Below are positions 35,343 through 46,112 of a DNA stretch of 64,000 bases, piece after piece. The notes below the pieces were generated by a model. That model saw only the letters and a list, made by a program, of their open reading frames with translations. It had not been told where the DNA came from and did not search any database. The stretch's first letter is position 1; each line of letters opens with the position of its first letter. The stretch comes from Sesamum alatum (Eukaryota > Streptophyta > Magnoliopsida > Lamiales > Pedaliaceae). The position numbers and the translations under genes are program-made. Where the stretch lies: NCBI GenBank assembly GCA_034509735.1, contig JACGWO010000003.1, positions 43,446,873 through 43,510,872 on the forward strand, written 5' to 3'.

Positions 35343-35797
35343 ATCTTCACAACAAAATATAAAAAAAATCATCACAACAAAAACAAGCAAAATAAAATTT
35401 ATATAACGTAAAATTTTAAGAAAACAACTTACTGTAATCGCAACTCGCGCTCCAAACACTGAAAATTTTCCTCTCCACACACACTGAAAATATTTTCTTA
35501 TCCGAATGTAAGAGATAAGCTCGGACTGGTTTGCATATATATACACAAACGCATGCATTAAAGGGGAGATGTCTCGCATGCATGGAAGGCTGGTTTTTGA
35601 CCAGCCTTCACGGACTTTTGGAGAGACGGGGTTTGAAGTGCTCAGGCAGATGCCTGACAGACATTTCATAAAACGGGCTTTGTAACCCCGTCTCTTGAAG
35701 AGACGGGGTCACAAACCCCATTTTCGCTTAAAAGCAAAATTGGTGTGGAAACACACCAATTTCGAATTTTTTTTTATATTTTTTAAATAATTTTACC

Positions 35798-35806
35798 AGC
35801 AATGCG
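35798..35806. repeat. Shared target-site copy between elements B and C
   Basis: agcaatgcg, the right flank of B and the left flank of C. Confidence 0.92.
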
Positions 35807-35834
35807 GGCTTATTTATATTTTTAATTCAAAAAT

Positions 35835-35985
35835 TTTAAAAAAATAATATTTAATTAAAATATATAATAATAATAAAGAAAAAAAATAATAAATTAACAT
35901 TTAATTAAAATATATAATAATAATAAAGAAAAAAATAATAAATTAATATTTAATTAAAATATATAATAATAATAATAAGAAAAGT
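35835..35985. repeat. Three-copy ~50-bp AT-rich tandem repeat in the left arm of C
   Basis: Three copies of taatatttaattaaaatata followed by an (aat)n/aagaaaa segment. The right arm lacks the expansion, so it arose after the element formed. Confidence 0.7.
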
Positions 35986-36267
35986 CGAACTCTACGAGTT
36001 TGACTTCACAATTTGTTTAATTTTTTTTATTTTATATTGAAGTCGAATTCACGAAATTCAACTTGAAGTCGAATTCGTCTAACTTTTTTAATTTCTACTT
36101 CAGTTTCAATTCTATTACATAATTTTTCTATTTTATTTTATTATTTTAATAATATAAAATATAATAATTTTTTAATTTATTATAATTATAAATTTAAATA
36201 ATAATTAAATTTTTTAATAAATTTAATATTGACACCAAAAAAATTAAAATAATTACAATAATTAAAA

Positions 36268-36400
36268 ATGACTGCCCGTCCCATGAGTACGTCAGTGCCG
36301 TTGGCATTCTGTATTGGCTCATTTTGATCATTATCATCATTATCAGTATTAATGTGTAACCGATTTGATGATGTTGTAGCACTTGACTCCACATAATAAG
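36268..36400 (-). pseudogene. PMD gene 3' end, left arm of element C
   Basis: The minus strand reads like 51470-51605: a serine/threonine-rich segment, NTDNDDNDQNEPIQNANGTD, then the former C-terminus. The mirrored copy lies at 36830-36960 on plus. Confidence 0.7.
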
Positions 36401-36414
36401 CTTGTGGTTGACCT

Positions 36415-36830
36415 TGGCCTTGTCATGAGTCAACCAGGCCAACCACAACCTTATTATAATAGGTTATCTTGACTTTGGTCTTGTCATGAGTCAACCAAAC
36501 CAACCAAAAAGGCTTATTATAACAGGTTATCTTGACATTGGCCTTGTCATGAGTCAACCAAGCCAACCACGGGCTTATTTATAACAAGGTATCTTGACGA
36601 CCTTTGGCCTTGTTATGAGTCAACCAAGCCAACCACAAGCTTATTGCAACATGTTATCTTGACCTTGGCATTGTCATGAGTCAACCAAGCTAACCACAAG
36701 CTTATTATAACAGGTTATCTTGACATTGGCCTTGTCATGAGTCAACCAAGCCAACCACAAGCTTATTATGGACATGTTAATCTTGACCTCGGCCTTGTCG
36801 TGAGTCAACCAAGCCAACCAAAAGCTTATT
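36415..36830. repeat. 60-bp minisatellite derived from PMD coding sequence
   Basis: About seven units of cttgtcatgagtcaaccaag, ccaaccacaagcttatta and caggttatcttgacattgg. They match the segment at 51338-51398 that encodes QPYYGQVDLDLGLSTSQT. The period is 60 bp, or 20 codons. Units differ by several substitutions and short indels. Confidence 0.85.
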
Positions 36831-36960
36831 ATGTGGAGTCAAGTGCTACAACATCATCAAATCAGTTGCATATTAATACCGATAATGATGATAATAATTA
36901 AAATGAGCCAATACAGAATGCCAACGGCATCGACGCACTCGTGGACGGGCAGTCATTTTT
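36830..36960 (+). pseudogene. PMD gene 3' end, right arm of element C
   Basis: The plus-strand counterpart of 36268-36400, again ending near the ggacgggcagtcattttt block that follows the C-terminus in the copy at 51590-51610. Confidence 0.7.
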
Positions 36961-37314
36961 AATAATTCTAATTATTCTAATTTTTTTTATCAATATTAAA
37001 TTTATTAAAAAAATTACTATTTAAATTTATAATAATAATGAATTAAAAAATTATTACATATTATATTATTAAAATTTAAAAAATAAAATAAAAAAAGTAT
37101 GTAATAGAATTGAAACAAAAGTAAGAATTTAAAAAAATTAGACTTCTGCTGAAGTCGAATTTGTTGAATTCTTCAAATCAAATGATGTGAATTCGATTTC
37201 AATATAAAATTTAAAAAAATTGAGTTCAACTTTTCTTATTATTATTATATATTTTAATTAAATACTAATTTTGTTATTTTTTTTTAAATTTTAAATTAAA
37301 AATAAAAATAAGCC

Positions 37315-37777
37315 AGCAATGCGTAGCTGTGGGGCCCACTGGATGTCAGTGGGGCCCACAAAGAGCAAATGCAACAAACTTCTCGTCCAGTCCATGAACT
37401 TAAAAAGTTTGACAATTTAAGAAGAGGTCGAGGTTCGTTTTTATAAATTTTATAAAATGAAACATTTATTTAAATTAATGATGGAGGCATGAATACTATA
37501 AAAAGGTGTAGTATTTATATTTTATTAACAATTTACGCACACGTGATGTTTGATCAAATTAAAAAATATATAATAAGAATGATAATATACAATAATTAAT
37601 GTATTTAAATTACATATTTTGATTAATTTTAATATATGACCGAATTTAGATCAACGTTTAGTAGATCATTAACTATATATTTATTAATTATGTGATCTAA
37701 AATAATATTATAGAAAAAAAATTAAGTAAATATATTAAAATTAATTTACAAAAACACTTCATGGATAGCGTAATTAT
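37315..37777. other. Host flank right of the stacked elements, then AT-rich DNA
   Basis: 37315-37323 is the last agcaatgcg. From 37324 the sequence (tagctgtggggcccactgga) is probably the original continuation of the DNA that ends at 26176. No gene was seen. Confidence 0.5.
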
Positions 37778-38129
37778 CTATACTACTATGAAAGAAAATA
37801 TTTGTTTTTCTCTAATAAATAATGGTTATCTCATATTTTTAGCACTTCTTTTAGTTGAATTTTAAGTTGAAAAAGATTATTAGTATCATCAAGGATAAAA
37901 ATGGAGTAGTGTGATAAAAATGAAGGAGTTTTGATTTTTTTAAACATATTTAATTAAAACAGGAAAAATACAACTACAACTACATATGTTTTTTTTAGTT
38001 ACAAATGTATCAATAATTTTTTGGTATATAGTGAAGGGCAAAGTTTGGAAAAAAGTGCTAAAAATATGAGATAACCACCGTTTATTAGAGAAAAACAAAC
38101 TTCTCTTTTATAATAATATAAAAATATAG
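37778..38129. mobile_element. Foldback element with Helitron-like outer ends, 352 bp
   Basis: The left arm ctatactactatgaaagaaaa to tttttagcactt (37778-37855) is inverted at 38050-38129. The flanks carry attat on both sides (37773-37777, 38130-38134). The end resembles the 5' end of the Helitron-like elements at 45523 and 50499, but here it is present twice, inverted, with no CTAG end. Confidence 0.6.
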
Positions 38130-38582
38130 ATTATCGATTGTTGATAAATTCACAGAAAAGGTTGTTGCATGAACAAATTGACCAACTCTTTCAGCTCCAA
38201 AATTATGCACATAGCCAGCATAATAAACTCCTTTAGCCAAAAACAACTTCCTTTATCGGTCGCAAGAGGAGTAGATCTTCTTACTTCTAATCTATTTTTC
38301 CTAAAATAATCAAAGCAACATGCTCAAATATAAAAAATATATGACTAAAGCAATACCCAAATCAACAAAGAATTTGAGAGAAGGAAAAAAGAAAACATAT
38401 CAAAGAAATTTGATCCAATCCAATCGTTAAGAATCACATCTCTAAAGCAATATCCTAATTAATTCTTCAATTTTGTCAAAAACCCATATTGATTCAAGAA
38501 AATAAATAAAAATAGCAAAATTATACATACATGTAAGCAAAAAATCTTTAAAGATATAAAGAAAAACCTCTAGAAAGGAGGA

Positions 38583-39119
38583 TGATAGGGGTAGTACCCC
38601 ATATATGCTGAAAAAATATAAATACCCTCAAAAAGAGGTTAAAATTGTATATGGGCCTGATGACCTGCGTACAACACAATCGGGTCGCTACCCGCGACCC
38701 GATCCGGATACGCGACCCGAAACCCGGACAAGAGGACCCGAGATCTAGACCCTTGGTCTCCTGACAGCTGAAGCCTTGAGATGACGCCACGTGGACTAGG
38801 CAAGTACACACACTTGGCTTTATAAATACTCTTGTTCCACCGCATTAATGGTAAGACATTTTGGATAGCATTCGACCTATCATTATACTTAGATCGCATT
38901 TTTGCCATCTCGAGTCTGAGCTGACTTAAGCATCGGAGGATCTTCGTCGGGGACAATCCCGGCTAGGCTCACATTTGCTCTCTTCTCAGGTACCTTTACT
39001 TTCCAGGTGACAGGTGGAGATGCTAACTTAGACGTCACCAAAGATCGCTACCCGCTACCCACTACCTGGATCAGTCAAGCACAGACGTCATCAAGAATCG
39101 CTACCCGCCACCCGGATCA
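38583..39119 (+). repeat. 5' LTR of the gag-only element
   Basis: 537 bp. Contains several 'cgctacccgc(c)accc' words near its end and a probable TATA (ctttataaat near 38818). Confidence 0.9.
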
Positions 39120-39168
39120 GTTGACGTCGTCTATGGGAATACTATGAGAAGAGCATTTCAGATTCGAG

Positions 39169-40192
39169 ATGGAAGGACCATCAGGAGGCGAACAAACACC
39201 AGACGACTTTAATGACCCTATTTCGCGACCTGGAGAGCAAATTCTTCAGATCACCAGAAGCGAATTGCAAAGGATGATCGATGAAGCTACTCGGAACGCG
39301 ACCAGAAGTGCCATAGTCGAGTATGAGAGGCGAACCGCGACCCCATATGTGTATGATTCAATGAAACGAAAGTTCTTCAAAGGAAAAGAGGTGGAAGGTG
39401 ACCCGAAAGAAGTGACTAGCAAAGGGATGCCTGAGAAAGGCACATAAATCGAACTTTCAGATGAAGCTTCAAGTGAAAAAGGAAGAGCCAGAAGAAGAGA
39501 GTTTGGGATATCGAGGGGCTGAGGTGGAGAATGTGGGTCGCCGAATTGAGAGATTGGGGTTGCAGATTGATGAACTTAAGAGAAAAGGGGAGATCATGGT
39601 GCAAAACAGAAACTCACCATTTTCAAACAAAATGTTGATCGAGGTCGTGGATCCCAGCTTTCGGATGCCCGATCTACCTAAATACGATGGAACCAAAGAC
39701 CCACTGGAGCACATCGCAGCGTTTGAATTGGTAATGAACTTGTATGGTCAATCTGATTCTATTAACGCAAAACTTTTTGTGACCACCTTGACAGGAAAAG
39801 CCCAAGAATGGTTCACCAACTTTTCGAGTGGGGCGATTGATTCATACAAACAGTTGATTCAGAAATTCACATTCCACTTCGCAAGTAAGAAAAAACAGAA
39901 GAGGTCGGCTACCTACTTATTCACCATAAGACAAGAAGAAGACGAGTCGTTGAAAAGTTTTGTAGGAAGATTCAATAATGAGACCTTAGAGGTCCAAGAC
40001 CTCCGAATTGACATGATGATAAGCATTCTTATACATGGGTTGAAGAAAGGACCGTTCACATCATCACTTGCAAGGGACCCACCTGAGGACGTAGAACAGT
40101 TGATGAAAATTGCACAAAAGTACATAGACGAGGAAGAGATGAACGCGATGAAAGATGGTGGATGGGCGAGCAGAGGTCGCGTTATTATTTGA
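39169..40192 (+). pseudogene. Gag of the TR-GAG element, one break
   Basis: The first frame is 39169-39447 (MEGPSGGEQTPDDFNDPISR...). It ends at a TAA that seems to replace CAA, after which the frame shifts. The second frame runs 39461-40192. It holds a coiled-coil-like segment (RIERLGLQIDELKRK) and the capsid pattern MPDLPKYDGTKDPLEHIAAF, GKAQEWFTNF and FNNETLEVQDL. This is the Retrotrans_gag pattern of Tat/Retand-type gypsy elements. No zinc knuckle is present before the stop. The C-terminal residues run into the tandem repeat. The break lies in a short region, so a near-complete gag was present recently. Confidence 0.82.
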
Positions 40193-40375
40193 AAAAAGAT
40201 TTATGTTCAAGGTCGCGTACCTCCCGCGAGGTCGCGTTATTATCTGAAAAAGATTTATCTTCAAGGTCGCGTACCTCCCGCGAGGTCGCGTTATCATTTG
40301 AAAAGAGATTTATCTTCAAAAAGGTCGCGTACCACCAATGAGGTCGTGTTATTATCTCAAAAAGATTTCTTCAGG
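40165..40375 (+). repeat. ~57-bp tandem repeat after gag
   Basis: Three to four copies containing gaggtcgcgttattatctga, aaaagatttatcttcaa and ggtcgcgtacctcccgc. It occupies the position where pol would start. Confidence 0.85.
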
Positions 40376-40549
40376 TAAACTCCGCCATGAGAGGTCAAGG
40401 TAGAAGGTTTTAGCAAAATGGGCAAATGACTTCTCAAGTTATCAGAAATGGAAAGATCGTCATAATAGCAAGAAGATGCAACTGATCACATGATGCCTGT
40501 TCAACTTCTTCCAGTTCAATAACTTGCACTAGAAGAAGTGGGGAACTAA

Positions 40550-41093
40550 TGATAGGGGTAGTACCCCATATATGCTGAAAAGACATAAATACCCTCAAAA
40601 AGAGTTTAAAATTGCATATGGGCCTGATGACCTGCGTACAACACAGTCGGGTCGCTACCCGCGACCGAACCCGGATACGCGACCCGAAACCCGAAATCCG
40701 AACAAGAGGACCCGAGATCTAGACCCTTGGTCTCCTGACAGCTGAAGCCTTGAGATGACGCCACGTGGACTAAGCAAGTACATGCACTTGGCTCTATAAA
40801 TACTCTTGTTCCACCGCATTAATGGTAAGACATTTTGGATAGCATTCAACCTATCATTATACTTAGATCGCATTTTTGCCATCTCGAGTCTGAGCCGATT
40901 TAAGCATCGGAGGGTCTTCGTCGGGGACGATCCCAGCTAGGCTCACATTTGCTCTCTTCTCAGGTACCCTTACTTTTCAAGTGACAGGTGGAGATGCTAA
41001 CTTAGACGTCACCAAAGATAGCTACCCGCTACCCACTACCCGGATCAGTCAAGCGCAGACGTCATCAAGAATCGCTACCTGCCATCCGGATCA
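40550..41093 (+). repeat. 3' LTR of the gag-only element
   Basis: 544 bp, direct copy of 38583-39119 with scattered substitutions and one 7-bp insertion near 40700. Confidence 0.9.
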
Positions 41094-41098
41094 GAGGA

Positions 41099-41958
41099 AT
41101 ATAATGGATTTCGTATTTATCCTTGTACACCAGCTAAAGGATCAAAGCCATAAAAAACTAAAGGTAAATCAGTACTACCAATTAAAATTTTAATCATGTG
41201 TGTGTATATTAAGGAAAAATTCAAGTGTTGACAGGTTGATAACACATGCAAGACATGAAAGGAAATCATTAATATGTAATTAACCTTTTATTATATATTA
41301 ATGAAATAGGAGTACAATCGTAATTGAAATTCTGTAGATCTTTAAGCTTGTAGCTTTTCCTCAAACGATATTGTACCTCTTCTGTACTCTTCACTATGTA
41401 ATGTCTTCTATTTTGTTTCATTTACTTTTCGTGTCCGTACATACAAGTTCTAGAAAAAAAAATAAAAGAACTTTATGTTAAATAGGATTCTTATAAAGAT
41501 CCATTTTACTTAAAATCCCCCAAAATCACATACATCGTATATAATGGATTACATATGTGTATGCTATTTCTTTTTCATTTTCGAATTTCAACATGTTTTA
41601 CTGAAAAATAGACCTAATTAATTGACCTTTTTAGACACTTGTTGTATATAATATTAATTGATAATATAAAAGTCAGCAAACTTTAATCTATTTGAAACGA
41701 ATATAAACATGATTCATAAAAAATAATAAATATTTTTTATGATCAATGACCAGGGGGGTTTGAGAATGTAAGCTAGTATTGGTTTTGAAGATAGAGAGAG
41801 AAGGGAGAGTTAGAAGACAGTTGGATCATGGGGAGTGGGAGGGAAGGGGGGTGGTGAAGGCATATAATGTGGTAAAAAAGATATTTTTGACAATTTGAAA
41901 ATTGGTATGAAAACTACCCCAATATGTAAAATTTTCATTTTTGCCTTTCATAAATTAG
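41099..41958. other. AT-rich intergenic DNA
   Basis: No gene or complete transposon recognised. A G/A-rich stretch lies near 41755-41860. Confidence 0.5.
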
Positions 41959-42010
41959 TAAATTCATTGGCCCGTTTATATTTTTTATTATATCAAAAAA
42001 TAATTATACA

Positions 42011-42030
42011 TGTACCACCGAAGCGGTACA
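42011..42030. repeat. Subterminal hairpin, left end of D
   Basis: tgtaccaccgaagcggtaca, an imperfect version of the hairpin at 44675-44696. Confidence 0.7.
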
Positions 42031-42399
42031 TATTGTAAGAATGTGATCGGTCGCAAGCCGGGCTAGCGACGGACCCTTTTTTTTTTTTTTTTTTTAGCCG
42101 GTCGCTACCCAAGCTCGTGATCGCCAGCTACCGCTAGTCGCTACCTCAGGCAGCGACTGTTGGTCATTGCCTGGGGTAGCGATCTCTGTATTTTTTTTTA
42201 AATTTTTTTTTTTGTCAATTCGTATATTATGATAATTAAAAAAAATTATTATATACTTTAATATAAAATAAAAATAATTTATTTTATGATAATTTAAAAA
42301 AATTATAATTATAAAAATTTAAAATTAGAATTAATACACTAAAAAATTACATAAAAATGTGTATTCAAGTATTTGTATATTATTTTGCCATCTACGACC

Positions 42400-43280
42400 C
42401 TGCCTTGGGACATTACTTTGACTCAAAGGAGCTTGATTTTGTCGTGATTGACTGCGAATTTGTTGCCTTGCACGAGCTTGTGCCCAATCCATTTCATTAG
42501 GAATGCAAGTACTTTGGTGTCGACCCTGACGAGTTGAGTTACGACGGGTATCGTAGTGGACCAATTGAAAATTTGAAATATCCTAATAGTCTTCCGCCAT
42601 TATCAGTTGGAAAGAATTAGAATATGTCATTCGGTAAGGCACTAAGCATAATATTGCTTAACCATTGATGCAACGTTAAGCCTATATGCAGCGCATACCT
42701 TTTGAGTATGAGAGCATGAAATTCCAAATTGATTCCATTTATCACATGAACGCTCATGCGTTGCAATTTTTACAATGTGAGTGTTACACCGCTGTCCATA
42801 ATAGCGTCTTGTAACCACAGAGGTAGTCTATTCAATTTGATCGAATATCATCACCACATGCTCGATAGATCTGGCCGGACCACCATTGGAACAATTTTTA
42901 TGCATAGTCCATCCACGGTTGATTGTTGCTTATCATTGTAGTACTCTTCGCCAACCTCTCACGAAAATAATGGATTGAACGGTTAAAAGTTATTTCCACA
43001 ATAACAGTCACAGAAGGCGGCGTGCTCCTTTTAAAACCCGATTGATGCAATCTGACATGTTGGTGGTCAGAATACCGCATCGCCATCCACCGTCATGAGA
43101 AGCTGTCCACTTTTCCTTATTTATTTGCTCAAGTCAGTGGTGTTCTTCTAGTTTTATACTCTTAATCTCGTCCATAGTGCGATTAAATGTTCTTTATTTT
43201 TGAAAACCATATCCACATCGAGTTTGCCTTGATTTGTATCATAATATTTTGCGTACTTCAAAGTTGGGACATCGATTGAG
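42400..43280 (-). pseudogene. MULE transposase remnants of element D
   Basis: From the N-terminal side, an IMIQIKANSMWIWFSKIKNI segment near 43205-43260 precedes a join to a later part. That later part reads SDHQHVRLHQSGFKRSTPP and VEITFNRSIHYFRERLAK across a frame change, the block following the DDE core. A SWIM-like finger is legible near 42690-42765 (CDKWNQFGISCSH). A Gln/Arg-rich tail ends near 42400. The catalytic core is absent, so the deletion removed the DDE domain. Confidence 0.72.
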
Positions 43281-43582
43281 TCCGCATGTATCTCCAGAAA
43301 TGTTTGCTCAAGGAAAGGTATACACGATAAAACATATGAGCATTGTCTGTTGTTGGTATAGAAGAAGGTTGAATTGGTGTTTGTGTGTTGATGGCATACC
43401 TTGTGTATTGGGGGCTAATGTCTGGGCTATCACATTTACGTTAATATTATCCTTGGGATCCAGGGGGGATATTGGAAATTCTACTTTATCGGGCTCGGAA
43501 CCTCCATGAGTAGTGTGCAAAACTGTCACCTTCCGGATCATTTGCAACTTCATCATTGTCAAAAATCCCATCCGACTCGTGA

Positions 43583-44375
43583 TAGTTTTGTGAGGTCATG
43601 GCCCCTGTGCAGTGAATCCCAACATGCAGCATCGTGGCAAGTGGTGGTACGTTATCTCATAAACATACTTCTTTTTAATCATATTTTTTTTCTTTCCACA
43701 CGTTTAAAATTACACACTTATAATATATTCGGCTCACTTTAGCTTGACCAGATGGAAACGCTTCGAATAAGTTGTGAAACTACACCCGATCAACTCGAGG
43801 GCATATCGTCAAGCAATGGCGACGCATTTTGGAAATATATCAAAATGTTGTTCAAATTGCAACAAATCAACGAGTGGAACAAGATATGGCCCCTTAAAAT
43901 CCATTGCCACAAGATGATGTTCTGTCCACATCCCACAGACAAACACGAAGTCGTAGTAGGAGATCAAGAGATATACCTGAGGTTGACATAGCTGGGCCAT
44001 CTACTATGCATACATCTCAATTTTTTTACTGAAGACTGCCACGTGCTTGAACCGCCTTAACAGGATGATTGGTTTCAATCAACTCTTTACATGCCAGTAC
44101 ATACAGAAGGTTATTACACAAATATTGAACTTGACCTTGGTCTTGGCATCAATCAAACATATTCACTGGTACATAATGTTTCACCTATCCAATTTCCATC
44201 ATGGAGTGCAGATCATATCCAATAGAGTCGACCTCTACAGCATCATCAAGTCGGTTTCAAATTCAGGTCGATTATGATGATCAAGAACAAAATGAACCAG
44301 CAAGTCCGAAAATACGACGACCTAGGTGACAACGACAAAGACGTAATTATGGGCAGACGGACATTATTAAATTTT
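43583..44375 (+). pseudogene. PMD gene 3' part, element D
   Basis: It matches the arrangement of 50965-51612 with many breaks. An exon after an acceptor near 43750 encodes the pre-C-terminal region. The ELDLGLGINQTYS-like block near 44130-44165 aligns with VDLDLGLSTSQTYA. The segment near 44235-44340 (tcatcaagtcggtttcaaat...) aligns with the C-terminal coding region. Stops and frameshifts throughout make it a relic. Confidence 0.7.
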
Positions 44376-44674
44376 ATAATTATATTTTTTATGTAAATTT
44401 TCAAGCTTATTAGTTATTGCAAAAGAAACTTAAAATTGTAATTACATTATTGTATTGTAATAAATTAATTATAATTAGCTTGAAATAATAAAATAAGATT
44501 TAATTAGTAAATTAAAATATAAATTAACAATAATACACTAAATTAAATTTTAAAAAAAATAAATTTAAAAAAAAAGGGGGTCGCTACCTCAGCTCGGGGC
44601 CGGCAGCCACCGACGAATAAAAAAATTAAAAAAAAATGGTCGGTCGGCTTGCGACCGGTTACATTTTTTACAAT

Positions 44675-44696
44675 GTGTACCGCTTCGGCGGTACAC
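44675..44696. repeat. Subterminal hairpin, right end of D
   Basis: gtgtaccgc and gcggtacac enclose ttcg, a 9-bp perfect stem with a TTCG loop. Confidence 0.85.
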
Positions 44697-44744
44697 GTAT
44701 AATTTTTTTTATATAATAAAAATATAAATTGGCCTAAATTCATT

Positions 44745-45232
44745 TTGAAAAAAAAAAAAAGACTGGGTGAATTATAAAAAGGAAAGGGCAAATTATGTGA
44801 AAATCACATAATAACTTTCACATTAGACACAAAAAAAGAAGGTTTATTTTTATAATCTATTAGTAACAGGGTCACACAATCCCTGCATGCATAAATTTTA
44901 TTTAAATATAATGTACTTAAACTGCTCATAATACACTTTTATTTGAATGTAATGTACTTATATTGTTTGTATAAATTCATTATAATATAATTTACATCAC
45001 TTTTCCATGTAAACATAAATTGACTGGGATTTTACTCGGTAAATAATATAAAAAGGGAAGGCTTTTCTCACTCACAAATGACGATTTATGACATCACAAC
45101 ACCATTTTTTTGGTTATGCTAACAATCATTAAGTTAGTTTTCTTTTCTTTTCTTTCTTTCTTTCATTCTTTTTTTTTTTTTTTGAAATGTAATGTGTTGG
45201 TTTATTTATATATGTTCATTATAAATTTAAAG
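44745..45232. other. AT-rich intergenic DNA
   Basis: Contains a ttctttctttcttt tract near 45135-45180. No gene seen. Confidence 0.5.
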
Positions 45233-45522
45233 CATGTTGTAACATCCACGATCTTTTGTACATAATTTAGGGACTAATTAGTAATCATTAAGAAAATATA
45301 AATTTTGTGATAAATAAATTATAAGTTGAAATTTGAATATATTAAATCTTATAGGGATTAAACTGAAACTTTATAATATATTTGGGGTTAAATTATGTAA
45401 TTGTAGAAAGTTATAGGTCAAACTGTAATTTATGATAGTTATAAAAAAATTAAACAAAAAAAGAGAGAGAGGAATTTGGGGGTAGCACGTGTTGCCACAC
45501 CCACGTCTCACTTCTATATATA

Positions 45523-45798
45523 TCTATACTATTATAAAAGAAAATCTTTTGGCGTACCAACTTTTGAATGCCCAAATTTACCCTTCATATCATTTCTTTC
45601 TTTAAAAAAATTATTGGTCTGAACAGTAATTTTATTATTTTTCTCTTAACCCATTACTCCACATTTCTCTCACCTCACTCCATGTTTTTTTTTTATCTTA
45701 CTAACTTTTTTTTTCATTTCTTCACAATTTTTTTTTCTTTTCATCTCACACCACATTTCTTTTATATGCTCGCGAAGACCGCGTGTAACGACGACTAG
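45523..45798 (+). mobile_element. Small Helitron-like element, 276 bp
   Basis: It starts TCTATACTATTATAAAAG and ends GACGACTAG, preceded by a cgcg-aagac-cgcg hairpin. It lies between A and T with no target duplication. These are the 5'-TC, 3'-hairpin-CTRR and A^T rules of Helitrons. It carries no Rep/helicase. Confidence 0.78.
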
Positions 45799-46112
45799 TA
45801 TATATATATATATATATTATATTGTTAGATCTCCATTGGAAATCAAACACACACACACCTTTACACACACACGTTGGGCGATTATGAGGTAAAGCTTTAA
45901 TTTCTAAAATTTTTATTAATTTATATAGTTATATTATTTTATTAGTTCATTTATTAAATATGCTTTGTACTATCCGATTTATTATTTAACTAGAAATTAA
46001 TAAAATTGAGAATTTATATAAATTAGTGTTCGGGTATATGTTTAATTGAAAGGGGGATATTATTACCAACAATTAAAATTATTCAATAACCTATTAGACT
46101 TAGTCGTTGTTA

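Larger units (their letters stand above)
31065..35797 (-). mobile_element. Mutator-like element B (PMD gene plus transposase), 4733 bp
   Basis: The TIRs are at least ~135 bp (31065-31200 and about 35660-35797), starting ggtaaaattatttaaaaaat, and differ from those of A. Inside the right TIR, ccccgtctcttgaagagacgggg is also a hairpin. The target duplication agcaatgcg is at 31056-31064 and 35798-35806. A PMD gene reads right from the left TIR and a transposase reads left from the right TIR. Both are truncated where they meet near 33480, so an internal deletion has removed their 3' ends. Confidence 0.88.
35807..37314. mobile_element. Mutator-type foldback element C, 1508 bp
   Basis: It starts ggcttatttatatttttaat and ends attaaaaataaaaataagcc, with agcaatgcg on both sides (35798-35806, 37315-37323). 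The two halves are largely inverted copies. Each arm holds the AT-rich TIR, a 'gaagtcgaattc' block and the 3' coding end of a PMD gene. The centre is a 60-bp minisatellite. No transposase is present. The ends and contents match the PMD-MULE fragment ending at 51894, so that family is the likely source. Confidence 0.85.
38583..41093 (+). mobile_element. Gag-only LTR element (TR-GAG type), 2511 bp
   Basis: LTRs of 537 and 544 bp (38583-39119, 40550-41093) have TG...CA ends (tgataggggtag, ccggatca). The 5-bp target duplication gagga is at 38578-38582 and 41094-41098. The interior holds only a gag frame followed by a short tandem repeat. No protease, RT, RNase H or integrase is present. A purine tract precedes the right LTR (40531-40549, agaagaagtggggaactaa). 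Terminal-repeat elements carrying only gag are a described plant class mobilised by autonomous relatives. The LTRs differ at more sites than those of the gypsy element at 4584, so this insertion is older. Confidence 0.9.
41969..44734 (-). mobile_element. Mutator-like element D (PMD type), internally deleted, 2766 bp
   Basis: TIRs start ggcc(c/a)(g/a)tttatatttttat and run at least to the cggtcgcaagccg block (41969-42065; 44640-44734). The direct repeat taaattcatt is at 41959-41968 and 44735-44744, 9-10 bp as expected for MULEs. Transposase remnants read minus and PMD remnants read plus, the same convergent order as in element B. Both genes have lost their middle parts. Confidence 0.85.

Noticed and set aside
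40064..40297. Minus-strand frame with repeated ITRPRGRYATL
   Set aside because: Produced by the ~57-bp tandem repeat of the TR-GAG element read backwards, not a gene.
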